A stretch of DNA of 23,267 nucleotides from CAYJEQ01 sp964369235. GTDB taxonomy: Bacteria > Bacillota > Clostridia > Oscillospirales > Ruminococcaceae. The translations under genes were made by a program, and so were the position numbers. Of this stretch, positions 8,232 to 14,760 are shown in pieces; within the stretch, counting starts at the first letter, position 1, and every line of letters begins with the position of its first letter. The stretch spans positions 1-23,267 of the forward strand of contig CAYJEQ010000042.1 of assembly GCA_964369235.1 (NCBI GenBank). The letters are read 5' to 3'. The notes beneath the pieces were generated by a model, which worked only from the letters and a program-made list of their open reading frames with translations, searched no databases and was not told the origin of the DNA.

Positions 8232-9236
8232 TTACTTTACAGCCTCTAGTACTCTGTCTACCTTTCTAGCTAGGGTTTCGTATGCCTCTGGTGTTAGGGA
8301 CTGAGCACCGTCACATAATGCACAGCTAGGATTATTATGAACCTCAATAATAAGTCCATCTGCACCACAAGCTGCAGCAGCTAGGGACATTGGCTCAACA
8401 AATCTTGCATGGCCTGTAGAGTGGCTTGGGTCGATAATTACTGGTAGGTGGGTGCGTTCTTTTAACACTGGTACAGCAGATAAATCTAGGGTGTTTCTTG
8501 TAGCTGTTTCGTAGGTTCTAATACCACGCTCACACAGCATTACCTGTGTATTACCACTTGCCATAATGTACTCAGCACTCATTAGTAGCTCATCTATGGT
8601 ACCTGCAATACCTCTTTTTAGTAGAATAGGCTTGTTGGTTTTCCCGATTTCTTTAAGCAGATTAAAGTTCTGCATATTTCTAGCACCTATCTGGATAATA
8701 TCAATATCTTCAAATAATGGTAACTGGGATAGCTCCATTAGCTCGGAGATGATAGGTAGGCCTGTTTGCTTTCTTGCCACTCTTAGTAGATCCAGTCCTT
8801 CGCTACCCATTCCTTGGAAGGCGTAAGGAGATGTTCTTGGCTTAAATGCACCACCACGCAGTACCATTGCCCCACTAGCCTTAACTGCTGTAGCAATATC
8901 GCAAATTTGCTCCTCTGATTCTACCGAGCAAGGGCCAGCCATCATTATAAAGTTACCACCACCGATTTTTGCACCATTGCTTAGGGTGATTACTGTATCC
9001 TCTGGGTGGAATTTTCTATTGGCTTTTTTGTAAGGCTCACGAATTCTAGTAACACTTTCCACTATTTCCATAGCTGAGATAAGCCCAGTATCTATAGCAG
9101 CACAGTCACCGATTAATCCCAGTACAGTGCTTTGATCTCCTAGAGCTACATTTACACCTAGGTTTCTTTCTTCTAGCCAGTTAGTTAGGTTTGCCACCTG
9201 TTTAGGATCTGCGTTTTTCTTTAGTACGATAATCAT
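8232..9236 (-). CDS. aroF: 3-deoxy-7-phosphoheptulonate (DAHP) synthase, Thermotoga/Bacillus type with N-terminal regulatory domain
   Basis: First committed step: PEP plus erythrose-4-phosphate to DAHP. It is 334 residues. Residues 1-66 match the ferredoxin-like (ACT-like) domain of type I-beta enzymes, which in Thermotoga binds Tyr/Phe for feedback inhibition. The barrel shows MAGPCSVESEEQI, LRGGAFKPRTSPYAFQG, IQIGARNMQNF, PILLKRG, LCERGIRTYETATRNTLDL, PVIIDPSHSTGHA and DGLIIEVHNNP. The start is ATG 9236 (MIIVLKKNADPKQV), because GGAG lies 6 bases upstream and this is the family N-terminus; an in-frame GTG at 9269 has no ribosome site. It is the first structural gene after the leader peptide and terminator at 9334-9493. 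Confidence 0.96.
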   Translation of the reverse strand: MIIVLKKNADPKQVANLTNWLEERNLGVNVALGDQSTVLGLIGDCAAIDTGLISAMEIVESVTRIREPYKKANRKFHPEDTVITLSNGAKIGGGNFIMMAGPCSVESEEQICDIATAVKASGAMVLRGGAFKPRTSPYAFQGMGSEGLDLLRVARKQTGLPIISELMELSQLPLFEDIDIIQIGARNMQNFNLLKEIGKTNKPILLKRGIAGTIDELLMSAEYIMASGNTQVMLCERGIRTYETATRNTLDLSAVPVLKERTHLPVIIDPSHSTGHARFVEPMSLAAAACGADGLIIEVHNNPSCALCDGAQSLTPEAYETLARKVDRVLEAVK

Positions 9237-9272
9237 AGTAATCTCCGTTTCTTTGTTTGAAATTTTCACTGA

Positions 9273-9287
9273 AAATAATCATTATTT
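9273..9287. promoter_or_regulatory. AT-rich palindrome resembling a Fur/PerR-type box, between attenuator and aroF
   Basis: AAATAAT-C-ATTATTT is a perfect 7-1-7 palindrome. Its ATAAT-N-ATTAT core matches the centre of Fur and PerR boxes (5 of 7 positions per half site), and perR is the neighbouring divergent gene. AT-rich palindromes also arise by chance, so this is only a candidate. Confidence 0.3.
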
Positions 9288-9333
9288 CTTTTTGTGATAT
9301 AAAGTAATCACAAAACCCATTTCCTCAAAACAA

Positions 9334-9369
9334 CAAAAAATGCCTGTGGTTCCTTTGAACCACAGGCAT
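9334..9369 (-). terminator. Attenuator terminator in the aroF leader
   Basis: On the minus strand, ATGCCTGTGGTTC (9369-9357) pairs perfectly over 13 bp with GAACCACAGGCAT (9352-9340) around a 4-base loop, followed at once by six T. It lies about 165 bases after the predicted transcription start, 22 bases after the leader-peptide stop and about 100 bases before aroF. Its position before the structural genes marks it as a regulated (attenuating) terminator. Confidence 0.88.
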
Positions 9370-9374
9370 AATAT

Positions 9375-9397
9375 GCTTATAATCTTCTAGATTAAGC
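9375..9397 (-). promoter_or_regulatory. Leader RNA hairpin at the leader-peptide stop codon
   Basis: GCTTAATCT pairs with AGATTA(T)AAGC, one bulged base and a 3-base loop, overlapping the stop codon of the leader ORF. Just upstream, ACAG (9411-9408) and CAT (9401-9399) could pair with CTGT and ATG in the 5' arm of the terminator, giving a possible antiterminator. Folding is judged by eye only. Confidence 0.45.
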
Positions 9398-9493
9398 CAT
9401 GTTATATCTGTACGACAAAGTAACCCTATTAACTAAGTTAATAAAGTAAAAGAAAAAGTAAAAATAAGTTGTTACTGTGTTTCTCTTTATCAT
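9392..9493 (-). CDS. Phe/Tyr-rich leader peptide of the aro operon (33 aa)
   Basis: A 33-codon ORF starts at ATG 9493 and ends with TAA at 9392. It has a ribosome site GAGAAGG (9503-9509), 9 bases upstream. Codons 10-17 read YFYFFFYF; two more Tyr codons follow (28 and 30). The ORF begins about 37 bases after the predicted transcription start and ends 22 bases before the terminator stem. A ribosome stalled at codons 10-17 would leave 9411-9399 free, whereas one at the stop codon would cover it, the geometry expected of pheL/pheST-type attenuation. The reaction-free role is regulatory: sensing charged tRNA-Phe and tRNA-Tyr. Not a recognised named peptide; the function is inferred from codon content and position. 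Confidence 0.78.
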   Translation of the reverse strand: MIKRNTVTTYFYFFFYFINLVNRVTLSYRYNMA

Positions 9494-9536
9494 AATAAAT
9501 AACCTTCTCAATCAAAATATTTTCTGAACTTTTTAT

Positions 9537-9565
9537 ATTATAACTTGTTAGCAGAGTAAAGTCAA
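9537..9565 (-). promoter_or_regulatory. Promoter of the aro operon
   Basis: On the minus strand, TTGACT (-35, 9565-9560) is followed by 17 bases and TATAAT (-10, 9542-9537), near the sigma-A consensus. Predicted transcription starts around 9530, directly upstream of the leader ORF. Confidence 0.8.
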
Positions 9566-9679
9566 TAGCCTTTTAGATTTTATTGCAATTTGTTTAAAAT
9601 CACAAATCCCCTTTGATTATGCTAATATCTCTCAAATCATTAGCTATATATAGGTAGTTAATTTGTACAAACTATTATA

Positions 9680-9707
9680 TTGACATTAGAGATTAATATG
9701 GTATAAT
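9680..9707 (+). promoter_or_regulatory. Promoter of perR
   Basis: TTGACA (9680-9685), 16-base spacer, TATAAT (9702-9707); both hexamers are exact consensus. The ATG follows 42 bases later. Confidence 0.8.
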
Positions 9708-9715
9708 TTAAATAG

Positions 9716-9727
9716 TAATAATTATTA
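9716..9727. promoter_or_regulatory. Candidate PerR autoregulatory operator
   Basis: TAATAATTATTA is a perfect 12-base palindrome at about the transcription start of perR. PerR genes are often autoregulated through AT-rich boxes of related sequence, but it does not match the TTATAAT-N-ATTATAA consensus spacing exactly. Confidence 0.3.
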
Positions 9728-9749
9728 ATTAAATTAGGAGGTTGGGAGT

Positions 9750-10208
9750 ATGATAAAAAGATATTCCAAACAGCGAGAGTTAATCTACAACACCATAATG
9801 GGCACTGACTCCCATCCAACAGCAGAGTATGTATATAATACACTAAAGTCGGAACACCCTACACTTAGTCTAGGGACGGTTTACCGTAATATACGCCAGT
9901 TAGAAAGTGCAGGTCTCATAATCAAAGCCCCTTCTAAAAATGATAAGGAGCGTTTTGATGCTAGGATAGATGAGCATTTTCACTTTATCTGTGATGAGTG
10001 TGGAGAGCTTTTTGACATAGATAGTAATGGTATTGGAAAGGAGCTACTGGAATCCATCCCAAAACACGGGCATCAGATGGATAGAATTACCTTTACTATA
10101 CATGGTAGATGCCTACACTGCCAAAATAAAATCTTGTCAGGCCAAAATAAAATCTTGTCAGGCCAAAATAAAATCTTGTCAGACCAAAATAACAACACCA
10201 TTGTTTAG
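9750..10208 (+). CDS. perR: Peroxide-responsive repressor PerR (Fur family)
   Basis: A metal-dependent DNA-binding repressor of peroxide-defence genes, 152 residues. The winged helix spans about residues 1-80 (HPTAEYVYNTL, LSLGTVYRNIRQLESAGLI). All five regulatory metal ligands of Bacillus PerR have counterparts: His in HPTAE, Asp in RFD, the two His in DEHFHFIC, and Asp eight residues after CDECG begins. The Asp in RFD favours PerR over Fur. Structural Zn cysteines are CDEC and CLHC. AGGAGG (9736-9741) lies 8 bases before the ATG. Oddly, the C-terminus carries three copies of a 7-residue repeat (QNKILSG) beyond the second zinc pair. Rubrerythrin, a typical PerR target, follows immediately. 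It is divergent from the aro operon. Confidence 0.9.
   Translation: MIKRYSKQRELIYNTIMGTDSHPTAEYVYNTLKSEHPTLSLGTVYRNIRQLESAGLIIKAPSKNDKERFDARIDEHFHFICDECGELFDIDSNGIGKELLESIPKHGHQMDRITFTIHGRCLHCQNKILSGQNKILSGQNKILSDQNNNTIV
10121..10193 (+). repeat. 21-bp tandem repeat at the 3' end of perR
   Basis: The 21-base unit beginning CCAAAATAAAATCTTGTCAG occurs three times back to back (10121, 10142, 10163) with one mismatch, plus a partial fourth. It adds a hydrophilic NKILSGQ tail. The near-perfect DNA identity suggests recent slippage. Confidence 0.9.
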
Positions 10209-10265
10209 GTATTAGAACTGGTCTTATACCTAATGGTAATATAATTTTAAAGGAGAATGATTGTT

Positions 10266-10799
10266 ATGAACTTAAAAGGAAGCAAAACAGAAGCAAATCT
10301 TTGGACTGCCTTTGCAGGCGAGTCACAGGCAAGAAACAAGTACTCCTACTATGCAAGTAAGGCTAAAAAAGAGGGCTATGAGCAGATTGCTGCACTGTTT
10401 GAAGAAACAGCTAATAATGAGAAAGAACACGCTAAAATGTGGTTTAAACTACTAGAAGGTATCGGCACAACAGCAGAAAACCTAAAGCACGCAGCTGAAG
10501 GGGAGAACTATGAGTGGACAGATATGTACGCTAGTATGGCTGTAACTGCTAGAGAAGAAGGTTTTGAAGCTATCGCTAGAAAATTTGAAGGCGTTGCTAA
10601 AATTGAAAGCGAGCATGAAGAAAGATATCTAAAACTACTTAAGAACCTAGAAGAAGGTAAGGTGTTTAAGAGCGAAACTAAGGAAGTTTGGTTCTGTCGT
10701 AACTGTGGCCATCTACATGATAGCACAGATGCACCAGCTGTCTGCCCAGTCTGTGACCACCCTCAAGCTTATTTTGAGAGAAGAGCAGTTAACTACTAG
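10266..10799 (+). CDS. rbr: Rubrerythrin
   Basis: A non-haem di-iron peroxidase that reduces hydrogen peroxide in the cytoplasm of anaerobes. It is 177 residues. The N-terminal ferritin-like four-helix bundle (1-135) carries the iron ligands in FAGESQARNKY, EETANNEKEHAKMW, AREEGFEAIA and KIESEHEERY. The C-terminal rubredoxin-like domain has CRNCGHLHDS and CPVCDHPQAYF, which bind a single Fe. I start at ATG 10266 because AAAGGAGA ends 9-10 bases upstream; an in-frame ATG at 10257 is only one base from it. It follows perR by 57 bases and is probably cotranscribed, though a TATAAT-like element at about 10239 could add a second promoter. Confidence 0.96.
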   Translation: MNLKGSKTEANLWTAFAGESQARNKYSYYASKAKKEGYEQIAALFEETANNEKEHAKMWFKLLEGIGTTAENLKHAAEGENYEWTDMYASMAVTAREEGFEAIARKFEGVAKIESEHEERYLKLLKNLEEGKVFKSETKEVWFCRNCGHLHDSTDAPAVCPVCDHPQAYFERRAVNY

Positions 10800-10824
10800 G
10801 ATTAGTTTTATTTAATATTAAAAT

Positions 10825-10861
10825 AAAAGTAGCTATTACCAATGGTAATGGCTACTTTTTT
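10825..10861. terminator. Bidirectional intrinsic terminator between rbr and the XRE gene
   Basis: AAAAGTAGC (10825-10833) pairs with GCTACTTTT (10851-10859), continuing as ATTACC/GGTAAT after a T.G wobble, with loop AAT. T6 follows on the plus strand, and TTTTATTTTAAT on the minus strand, so it can serve both convergent genes. Confidence 0.88.
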
Positions 10862-10921
10862 CGGTTTCATAATAAATCCAGAGTAAATTTTCTTAGGTGA
10901 TGATACTATAATTACATAGAT

Positions 10922-11476
10922 TTATTTACTGGCTAAAGTATCTCTTTTAATAAAATAATAGGCAAGACCTATAAATGTAGTGGAAATTATAACCCAAAAA
11001 GTAGGTTTAACCCCTCTTTCCTTACAATCTTTATATACAAAGTGTAGAATGGATATAAAGATTGGCGCAAATGATAGTACCATAAAAAATGCTGATCCTA
11101 TCATTGTATACAGAATAATTTCTCTACTATATCCACCATTAAAGTTAGCATAAATACCAAAGGCAAATAGGCATATAAAAATAATCAAGGATATACTGAT
11201 AAATGCAATCAAAAGTCTAGATTTTTTCATATTGGTAATCTCCTTCCCAATGTTTACCACAAGCTCAACTTGTGAATGAGGATTACGCAACTGAACAACA
11301 GAAACTTTGAAAATATCTGCAAGCTTAAATAATTTATCAGAAGATGGCTGGGACATATCATTTTCCCATTTGGAAACAGACTGTCTGCTAACCTCCATCT
11401 GCTCTGCAAGATACTCCTGTGAAATTCCATTTAGTTTGCGTAGTTCTCTAATTTTTTCTCCCAATGTCATATTCAT
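10922..11476 (-). CDS. XRE-family HTH regulator with membrane segments
   Basis: A 184-residue protein. Residues 1-65 form a Cro/CI-type helix-turn-helix (LGEKIRELRKLNGISQEYLAEQMEVSRQSVSKWEND, continuing QPSSDKLFKLADIFKVSV), written here in parts: recognition helix SRQSVSKWE. About 84-180 hold three hydrophobic stretches, approximately 87-108 (LLIAFISISLIIFICLFAFG), 121-142 and 158-176. This is the common clostridial type of membrane-tethered XRE protein; its target and signal are unknown. AGGAGGTGAT lies 9 bases before ATG 11476, an excellent ribosome site. It converges with rbr and shares its terminator. Confidence 0.85.
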   Translation of the reverse strand: MNMTLGEKIRELRKLNGISQEYLAEQMEVSRQSVSKWENDMSQPSSDKLFKLADIFKVSVVQLRNPHSQVELVVNIGKEITNMKKSRLLIAFISISLIIFICLFAFGIYANFNGGYSREIILYTMIGSAFFMVLSFAPIFISILHFVYKDCKERGVKPTFWVIISTTFIGLAYYFIKRDTLASK

Positions 11477-11498
11477 AAAGTATCACCTCCTGATTGCA

Positions 11499-11527
11499 TT
11501 ATATAAACTTTGACATTACAAGTCCAT
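11499..11527 (-). promoter_or_regulatory. Weak candidate promoter of the XRE gene
   Basis: Minus-strand TGGACT, 17 bases, TATAAT immediately before the ribosome site. The implied leader would be only a few bases, so the true promoter may lie further upstream. Confidence 0.3.
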
Positions 11528-11547
11528 CAACTATAGGGCAACTTTAG

Positions 11548-11571
11548 TTTACATTTGGTTGCTAATGTAAA
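11548..11571. promoter_or_regulatory. Inverted repeat upstream of the XRE gene, possible operator
   Basis: TTTACATT and AATGTAAA form a perfect 8-bp inverted repeat with an 8-base spacer, about 75 bases before the XRE start. Spacing and position suit a dimeric regulator such as the XRE protein itself. Confidence 0.4.
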
Positions 11572-11580
11572 AAATAAGTA

Positions 11581-11616
11581 ATAGCTAATAGCTACTAGCT
11601 ACTAGCTGTTAGCTAT
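11581..11616. repeat. Short AGCTA-rich direct repeats
   Basis: Tandem, slightly varied TAGCTA/CTAGCTA units between the XRE and lipoprotein genes. Apart from this, the inverted repeat and the hairpin repeat below, 11477-11787 shows no gene. Confidence 0.55.
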
Positions 11617-11669
11617 GGCGAAAATCGACCATATAATAGTTAAAAGTAATAACGAATAGTTAATAAGTA

Positions 11670-11760
11670 AGGTATTTTGCTAAGGTAAAATATAATGAAA
11701 AGTTAAGGTTTTATAATGTGGCAAAGCCATTCCTACACCAGCCAATACAATTGGGTGTAT
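11670..11760. repeat. Interspersed hairpin repeat, copy C
   Basis: It shares GGTATTTTGCTAAG, GTGGCAAAGCCA (imperfect hairpin), TCCTACACCAGCCAAT and ATTGGGTGTATTCAC with copies A and B. The CCAATACAATTGG part is a 5-bp hairpin. It lies just 3' of the lipoprotein gene. Confidence 0.75.
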
Positions 11761-11772
11761 TCACTTTTCACC

Positions 11773-11789
11773 AGCCAATGTAATTGGCT
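11773..11789. repeat. AGCCAAT/ATTGGCT hairpin overlapping the lipoprotein stop codon
   Basis: AGCCAATGTAATTGGCT is a perfect 7-bp stem with a 3-base loop. It reaches into the TAG stop of the lipoprotein gene and is the terminal hairpin module of the repeat family. It may act as an mRNA 3'-end stabiliser or terminator. Confidence 0.6.
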
Positions 11790-12609
11790 ATATTATCGGC
11801 ATAAGCTCCATAGCTTCTTCCCCTAGATAATTACTGCCATCCTTGAGACTTATAAAGGGTGAGTAGCTGTATTCATTGCCATCTTTATCGGTGGTTATAA
11901 GCTCTACCTGTGGGTATAAATCAGCAAAATTACAGTTTAAATATAGGATTTCCCCTGTGGTTTCGTATAGTAAATCCCCTCTTATTAGATTACCCTCATC
12001 ACCTAGGGATAGGCTGTAAACCTTTATAGGATTACCATAGGTAGCTTTAACTAGAAATAGATGGTACCCATCCTCAGTAGCAAAATACTCCAGACTTTCT
12101 TCTTCCTCTGGGGTAAGGAATATCCCAAAAGGTGGTATACCCTCACCAAAAGTCTCCTGAACATCATCTTCATAGCCTATAAAAGCAGACTGAAAAGGTT
12201 TTTCTTCCTTTATAATTTCGGTTATAGGCTCCCAACTATCGGCTACTATATCATACTCATATACCCAACCTGTGGAGGTAACTGCAAATCTGTCCAGTAT
12301 AGTAAATTTCTCTGGGCTATTTTCTCCCACAGCAAATACCACTGCACTCTCTCCATCTATCTCCATATCTTCCTCTTGCCTATAAGCCTTGCCAGTAAAA
12401 TACTCCTGACCCATAACCTCTATGAGCCTAGTTTCATAGGGGTTTTCTTCTGTTGTGGTCACATTACTTTCTTGTGGGGTGGTTGAAGGGGAGGGGGGTG
12501 GAGCTATTGTTGGTACTTGGGTAGGATCTAGGGTGGTGTTTTGGCTGGCGCTACAGCCTACTAATAGCAGACTTAGGATAATTATCATAATAACTATAGA
12601 TTTCATCAT
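11788..12609 (-). CDS. Putative lipoprotein of unknown function
   Basis: About 273 residues. The N-terminus is a lipoprotein signal (MMKSIVIMIIILSLLLVGC), so it is probably lipid-anchored at the cytoplasmic membrane after cleavage before Cys. A Thr/Pro/Ser-rich linker follows (PTIAPPPSPSTTPQ), then an acidic globular domain with no motif I recognise, containing only one further Cys. I prefer ATG 12609: AAAGGA lies 12 bases upstream, whereas an in-frame ATG at 12621 directly abuts it. No partner gene suggests a role; it has its own promoter and stands between the XRE gene and the phosphate operon. Confidence 0.8.
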   Translation of the reverse strand: MMKSIVIMIIILSLLLVGCSASQNTTLDPTQVPTIAPPPSPSTTPQESNVTTTEENPYETRLIEVMGQEYFTGKAYRQEEDMEIDGESAVVFAVGENSPEKFTILDRFAVTSTGWVYEYDIVADSWEPITEIIKEEKPFQSAFIGYEDDVQETFGEGIPPFGIFLTPEEEESLEYFATEDGYHLFLVKATYGNPIKVYSLSLGDEGNLIRGDLLYETTGEILYLNCNFADLYPQVELITTDKDGNEYSYSPFISLKDGSNYLGEEAMELMPII

Positions 12610-12642
12610 AAAAATACTCATTCCTTTCTTGGTGTTTTATGT

Positions 12643-12663
12643 GTTTGAAACTTTCTTTCAAAC
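12643..12663. repeat. Hairpin in the lipoprotein 5' leader
   Basis: GTTTGAAA and TTTCAAAC form an 8-bp inverted repeat with a 5-base spacer, 34 bases before the start codon. A closely related hairpin occurs at 23168-23190. Confidence 0.4.
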
Positions 12664-12687
12664 TACTTATCTACCTTCTTTTTAATA

Positions 12688-12716
12688 ATTTTATCACCTT
12701 AAAAAAGTAATGTAAA
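12688..12716 (-). promoter_or_regulatory. Promoter of the lipoprotein gene
   Basis: Minus-strand TTTACA (12716-12711), 17-base spacer, TAAAAT (12693-12688); each hexamer has one mismatch to consensus. I see no gene in the stretch 12717-12998 upstream of it. Confidence 0.6.
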
Positions 12717-12940
12717 CTATTCCCTGTAAGTTTATAGGAACTAGCTAGATTGATATGGTGGCTCTTGGTGATTTAGCTATTTTAATAGATAAAATCCCCC
12801 AATATGCCATAGATTCTAGTGCATAATGCGGGCTGGGTTATCCTAGTCCTTAACACTGCCAGACTTTACGATAAGAAAATAGCCTAGATAAGCATAAACT
12901 TTTAAATAAGCTTTTTATTAAAAAATATATAAAATCATAT

Positions 12941-12971
12941 AGGGTGTATTCGCTATCTGCGAATACACCCT
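12941..12971. repeat. Perfect 13-bp hairpin downstream of phoR
   Basis: AGGGTGTATTCGC and GCGAATACACCCT with loop TATCT. It lies about 30 bases beyond the operon terminator. Its minus-strand side is followed by a T-rich but interrupted tract, so it could be a backup terminator. It shares GGGTGTATT with the interspersed repeats. Confidence 0.6.
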
Positions 12972-12998
12972 AACAATTTAATTCATATGTAAAAAAAT

Positions 12999-13030
12999 AA
13001 AGAGGTTGCTCCCAAAGGAACAACCTCTTT
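12999..13030 (-). terminator. Intrinsic terminator of the pst-pho operon
   Basis: AAAGAGGTTG (12999-13008) pairs with CAACCTCTTT (13021-13030), extending inward as TCC/GGA. On the minus strand it is followed by TTATTTTTTTA. It starts 9 bases after the phoR stop. Confidence 0.9.
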
Positions 13031-13039
13031 GATAATATT

Positions 13040-14710
13040 CTATACTGCCTCCGGTATGGTAATAGTTACTACCGTTCCCTCTGGACTACTTTGTAGGTTA
13101 ATACTGCCTTTATGCAGTTCCACTGAGTGTTTTACTATGGACAGCCCAAGACCTGTGCCACCTGTTTCCTTAGAGTGGCTTTTATCAACTCGGTAAAATC
13201 TCTCAAAAACTCTCTCTTGGCTGGCTACTGGTATACCAATACCTGTATCCTTAACGGTAATGATGGCTTTACCATTATCACTGTGTAGGCTAACATTAAC
13301 ACTGCCACCTTCACGATTATACTTAATAGCATTATCACAAAGGTTAAATATTATCTCTCTAACTATCTGAGGTACCCCCATAATAGCTACTGGAGAAAGA
13401 TTTTTACTCAATGTTACAGATTTACCATTTGCTGTGTCCTCTAGGGAGGCTATAGTATCCTCTATAATCCCCTGTAGTTCTATTTTAGCAAACTCTGGTA
13501 TGCTACTGCCTTCATCTAGTCTGGAGATACGAATTATATCCTGTATTAACTGGATTAACTGATTGGATTCATTATATATCTTCTGGGCAAAAGGCGCTAC
13601 ATCTTCTGGTTTAACCAAGCCATTCTTCATAATCTCAGCATAGCCGGATATAGATGTTAGTGGAGTTTTTAACTCGTGGGATACATTGGCAGAAAACTCT
13701 CGTCTAAGCTGTTCACTTTCTCTTTTCTCAGTGATATCTACAAATAGTAGCACCACACCATCTACCTTACCAGATAGTGAGATAGGGTTAGCAGTTGCTT
13801 CATACTGACGATTGTCTATGGTAAGTATACATTTACTTCTAACACCTGTAAAAGCATTTTGAACTGTGTGATTAAGCTCTAGTGATCTATTTATCTCAAG
13901 GATCGGCTTACCTTGGTAGTTGCCTTGCTGGATACCCATAATCTGAATAGCAGAGGTATTTATAAACATAATCTCACCACTGCTGTCCACAAGGATAAAT
14001 CCTTCCCCAATGTTCTCCACAATGGTGGAAAACTGCTGTTCTCTCTTTTTAATATCCTCTAGCTGGCTGTTAATTTGTAGCCCTTGATTTTTTATCTTAA
14101 GGACAAAGGGAGATAGCTCTGGATATATATCTGCCAAGGTAAAATCCTCAGGGCTTGCAGTGTTTAGAGGCATTACCAGTTTCTTTGTAACATAGTTTGC
14201 CACCAGTAAAGATAGGGCGAATATTACCAGAATTATTATAACCATATAAGGCAGTAAATCCTCAGTAATAATGCTAAGTACACTATCCTGTGTTACCGAT
14301 AATCTAAGTATATGTCCGTTATCCAGTTTTACTGCGTAGTAATAGGTGGTTTCCTCCAGTGTATCGGAATGTCTTGTGGAATTACCTGTTCCAAATTTTA
14401 ACGCATTAATAATCTCTGGACGGTCGCTGTGGTCGTCCATTGTTGCCGGATCACTTTGGTTATCGTGGGTTACCTGCCCCTGAGGGTCTATAATAGTGAT
14501 ACGATCCCTTACAGGAAGATTATTAAGGCCCATAAGCTCATCTTCCCCAAAGATATTGGCGATATTCTGTAGGTATTTTGCAGTGTATACCATGTCGTTT
14601 TGTATCTGTGATAGAAAATGATTGTAGTTTACCACCGAAATCATAATAGTAGTTGCTATCATGGCAAGCAATGACACTATGCTAATACTAGCTAATATTC
14701 TCTTTTTCAT
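13040..14710 (-). CDS. phoR: Phosphate-regulon sensor histidine kinase PhoR
   Basis: A membrane kinase that phosphorylates PhoP when phosphate is scarce, 556 residues. TM1 is about 4-26, an extracytoplasmic sensor about 30-150, TM2 about 155-174, PAS about 225-330 (FSTIVENIGEGFILVD), HisKA with ANVSHELKTPLTSISGYAE (phospho-acceptor His345), then the ATPase boxes: N (NLCDNAIKYN), G1 (VKDTGIGIP), F (FERFYRVDKS) and G2 (GGTGLGLSIVKHSVELH). I start at ATG 14710 (MKKRILAS), preceded by GAAAGG at 12 bases; an in-frame ATG at 14734 has no ribosome site. It is the last gene of the operon, with PhoP directly before it. Confidence 0.94.
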   Translation of the reverse strand: MKKRILASISIVSLLAMIATTIMISVVNYNHFLSQIQNDMVYTAKYLQNIANIFGEDELMGLNNLPVRDRITIIDPQGQVTHDNQSDPATMDDHSDRPEIINALKFGTGNSTRHSDTLEETTYYYAVKLDNGHILRLSVTQDSVLSIITEDLLPYMVIIILVIFALSLLVANYVTKKLVMPLNTASPEDFTLADIYPELSPFVLKIKNQGLQINSQLEDIKKREQQFSTIVENIGEGFILVDSSGEIMFINTSAIQIMGIQQGNYQGKPILEINRSLELNHTVQNAFTGVRSKCILTIDNRQYEATANPISLSGKVDGVVLLFVDITEKRESEQLRREFSANVSHELKTPLTSISGYAEIMKNGLVKPEDVAPFAQKIYNESNQLIQLIQDIIRISRLDEGSSIPEFAKIELQGIIEDTIASLEDTANGKSVTLSKNLSPVAIMGVPQIVREIIFNLCDNAIKYNREGGSVNVSLHSDNGKAIITVKDTGIGIPVASQERVFERFYRVDKSHSKETGGTGLGLSIVKHSVELHKGSINLQSSPEGTVVTITIPEAV

Positions 14711-14760
14711 AGGTTTGTGATACCTTTCTAACATATAAGGTTTTAAGCTCTGTAATAACT

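Noticed and set aside
9270..9540. T-box riboswitch in the aroF leader
   Set aside because: No T-box-like AGGGTGGNACCGCG sequence or specifier stem is seen, and the leader ORF with YFYFFFYF explains the terminator better.
12760..12832. Small plus-strand ORF starting MVALGDLAILIDK (about 23 codons)
   Set aside because: No ribosome site, promoter or terminator is associated, and it has no recognisable similarity.
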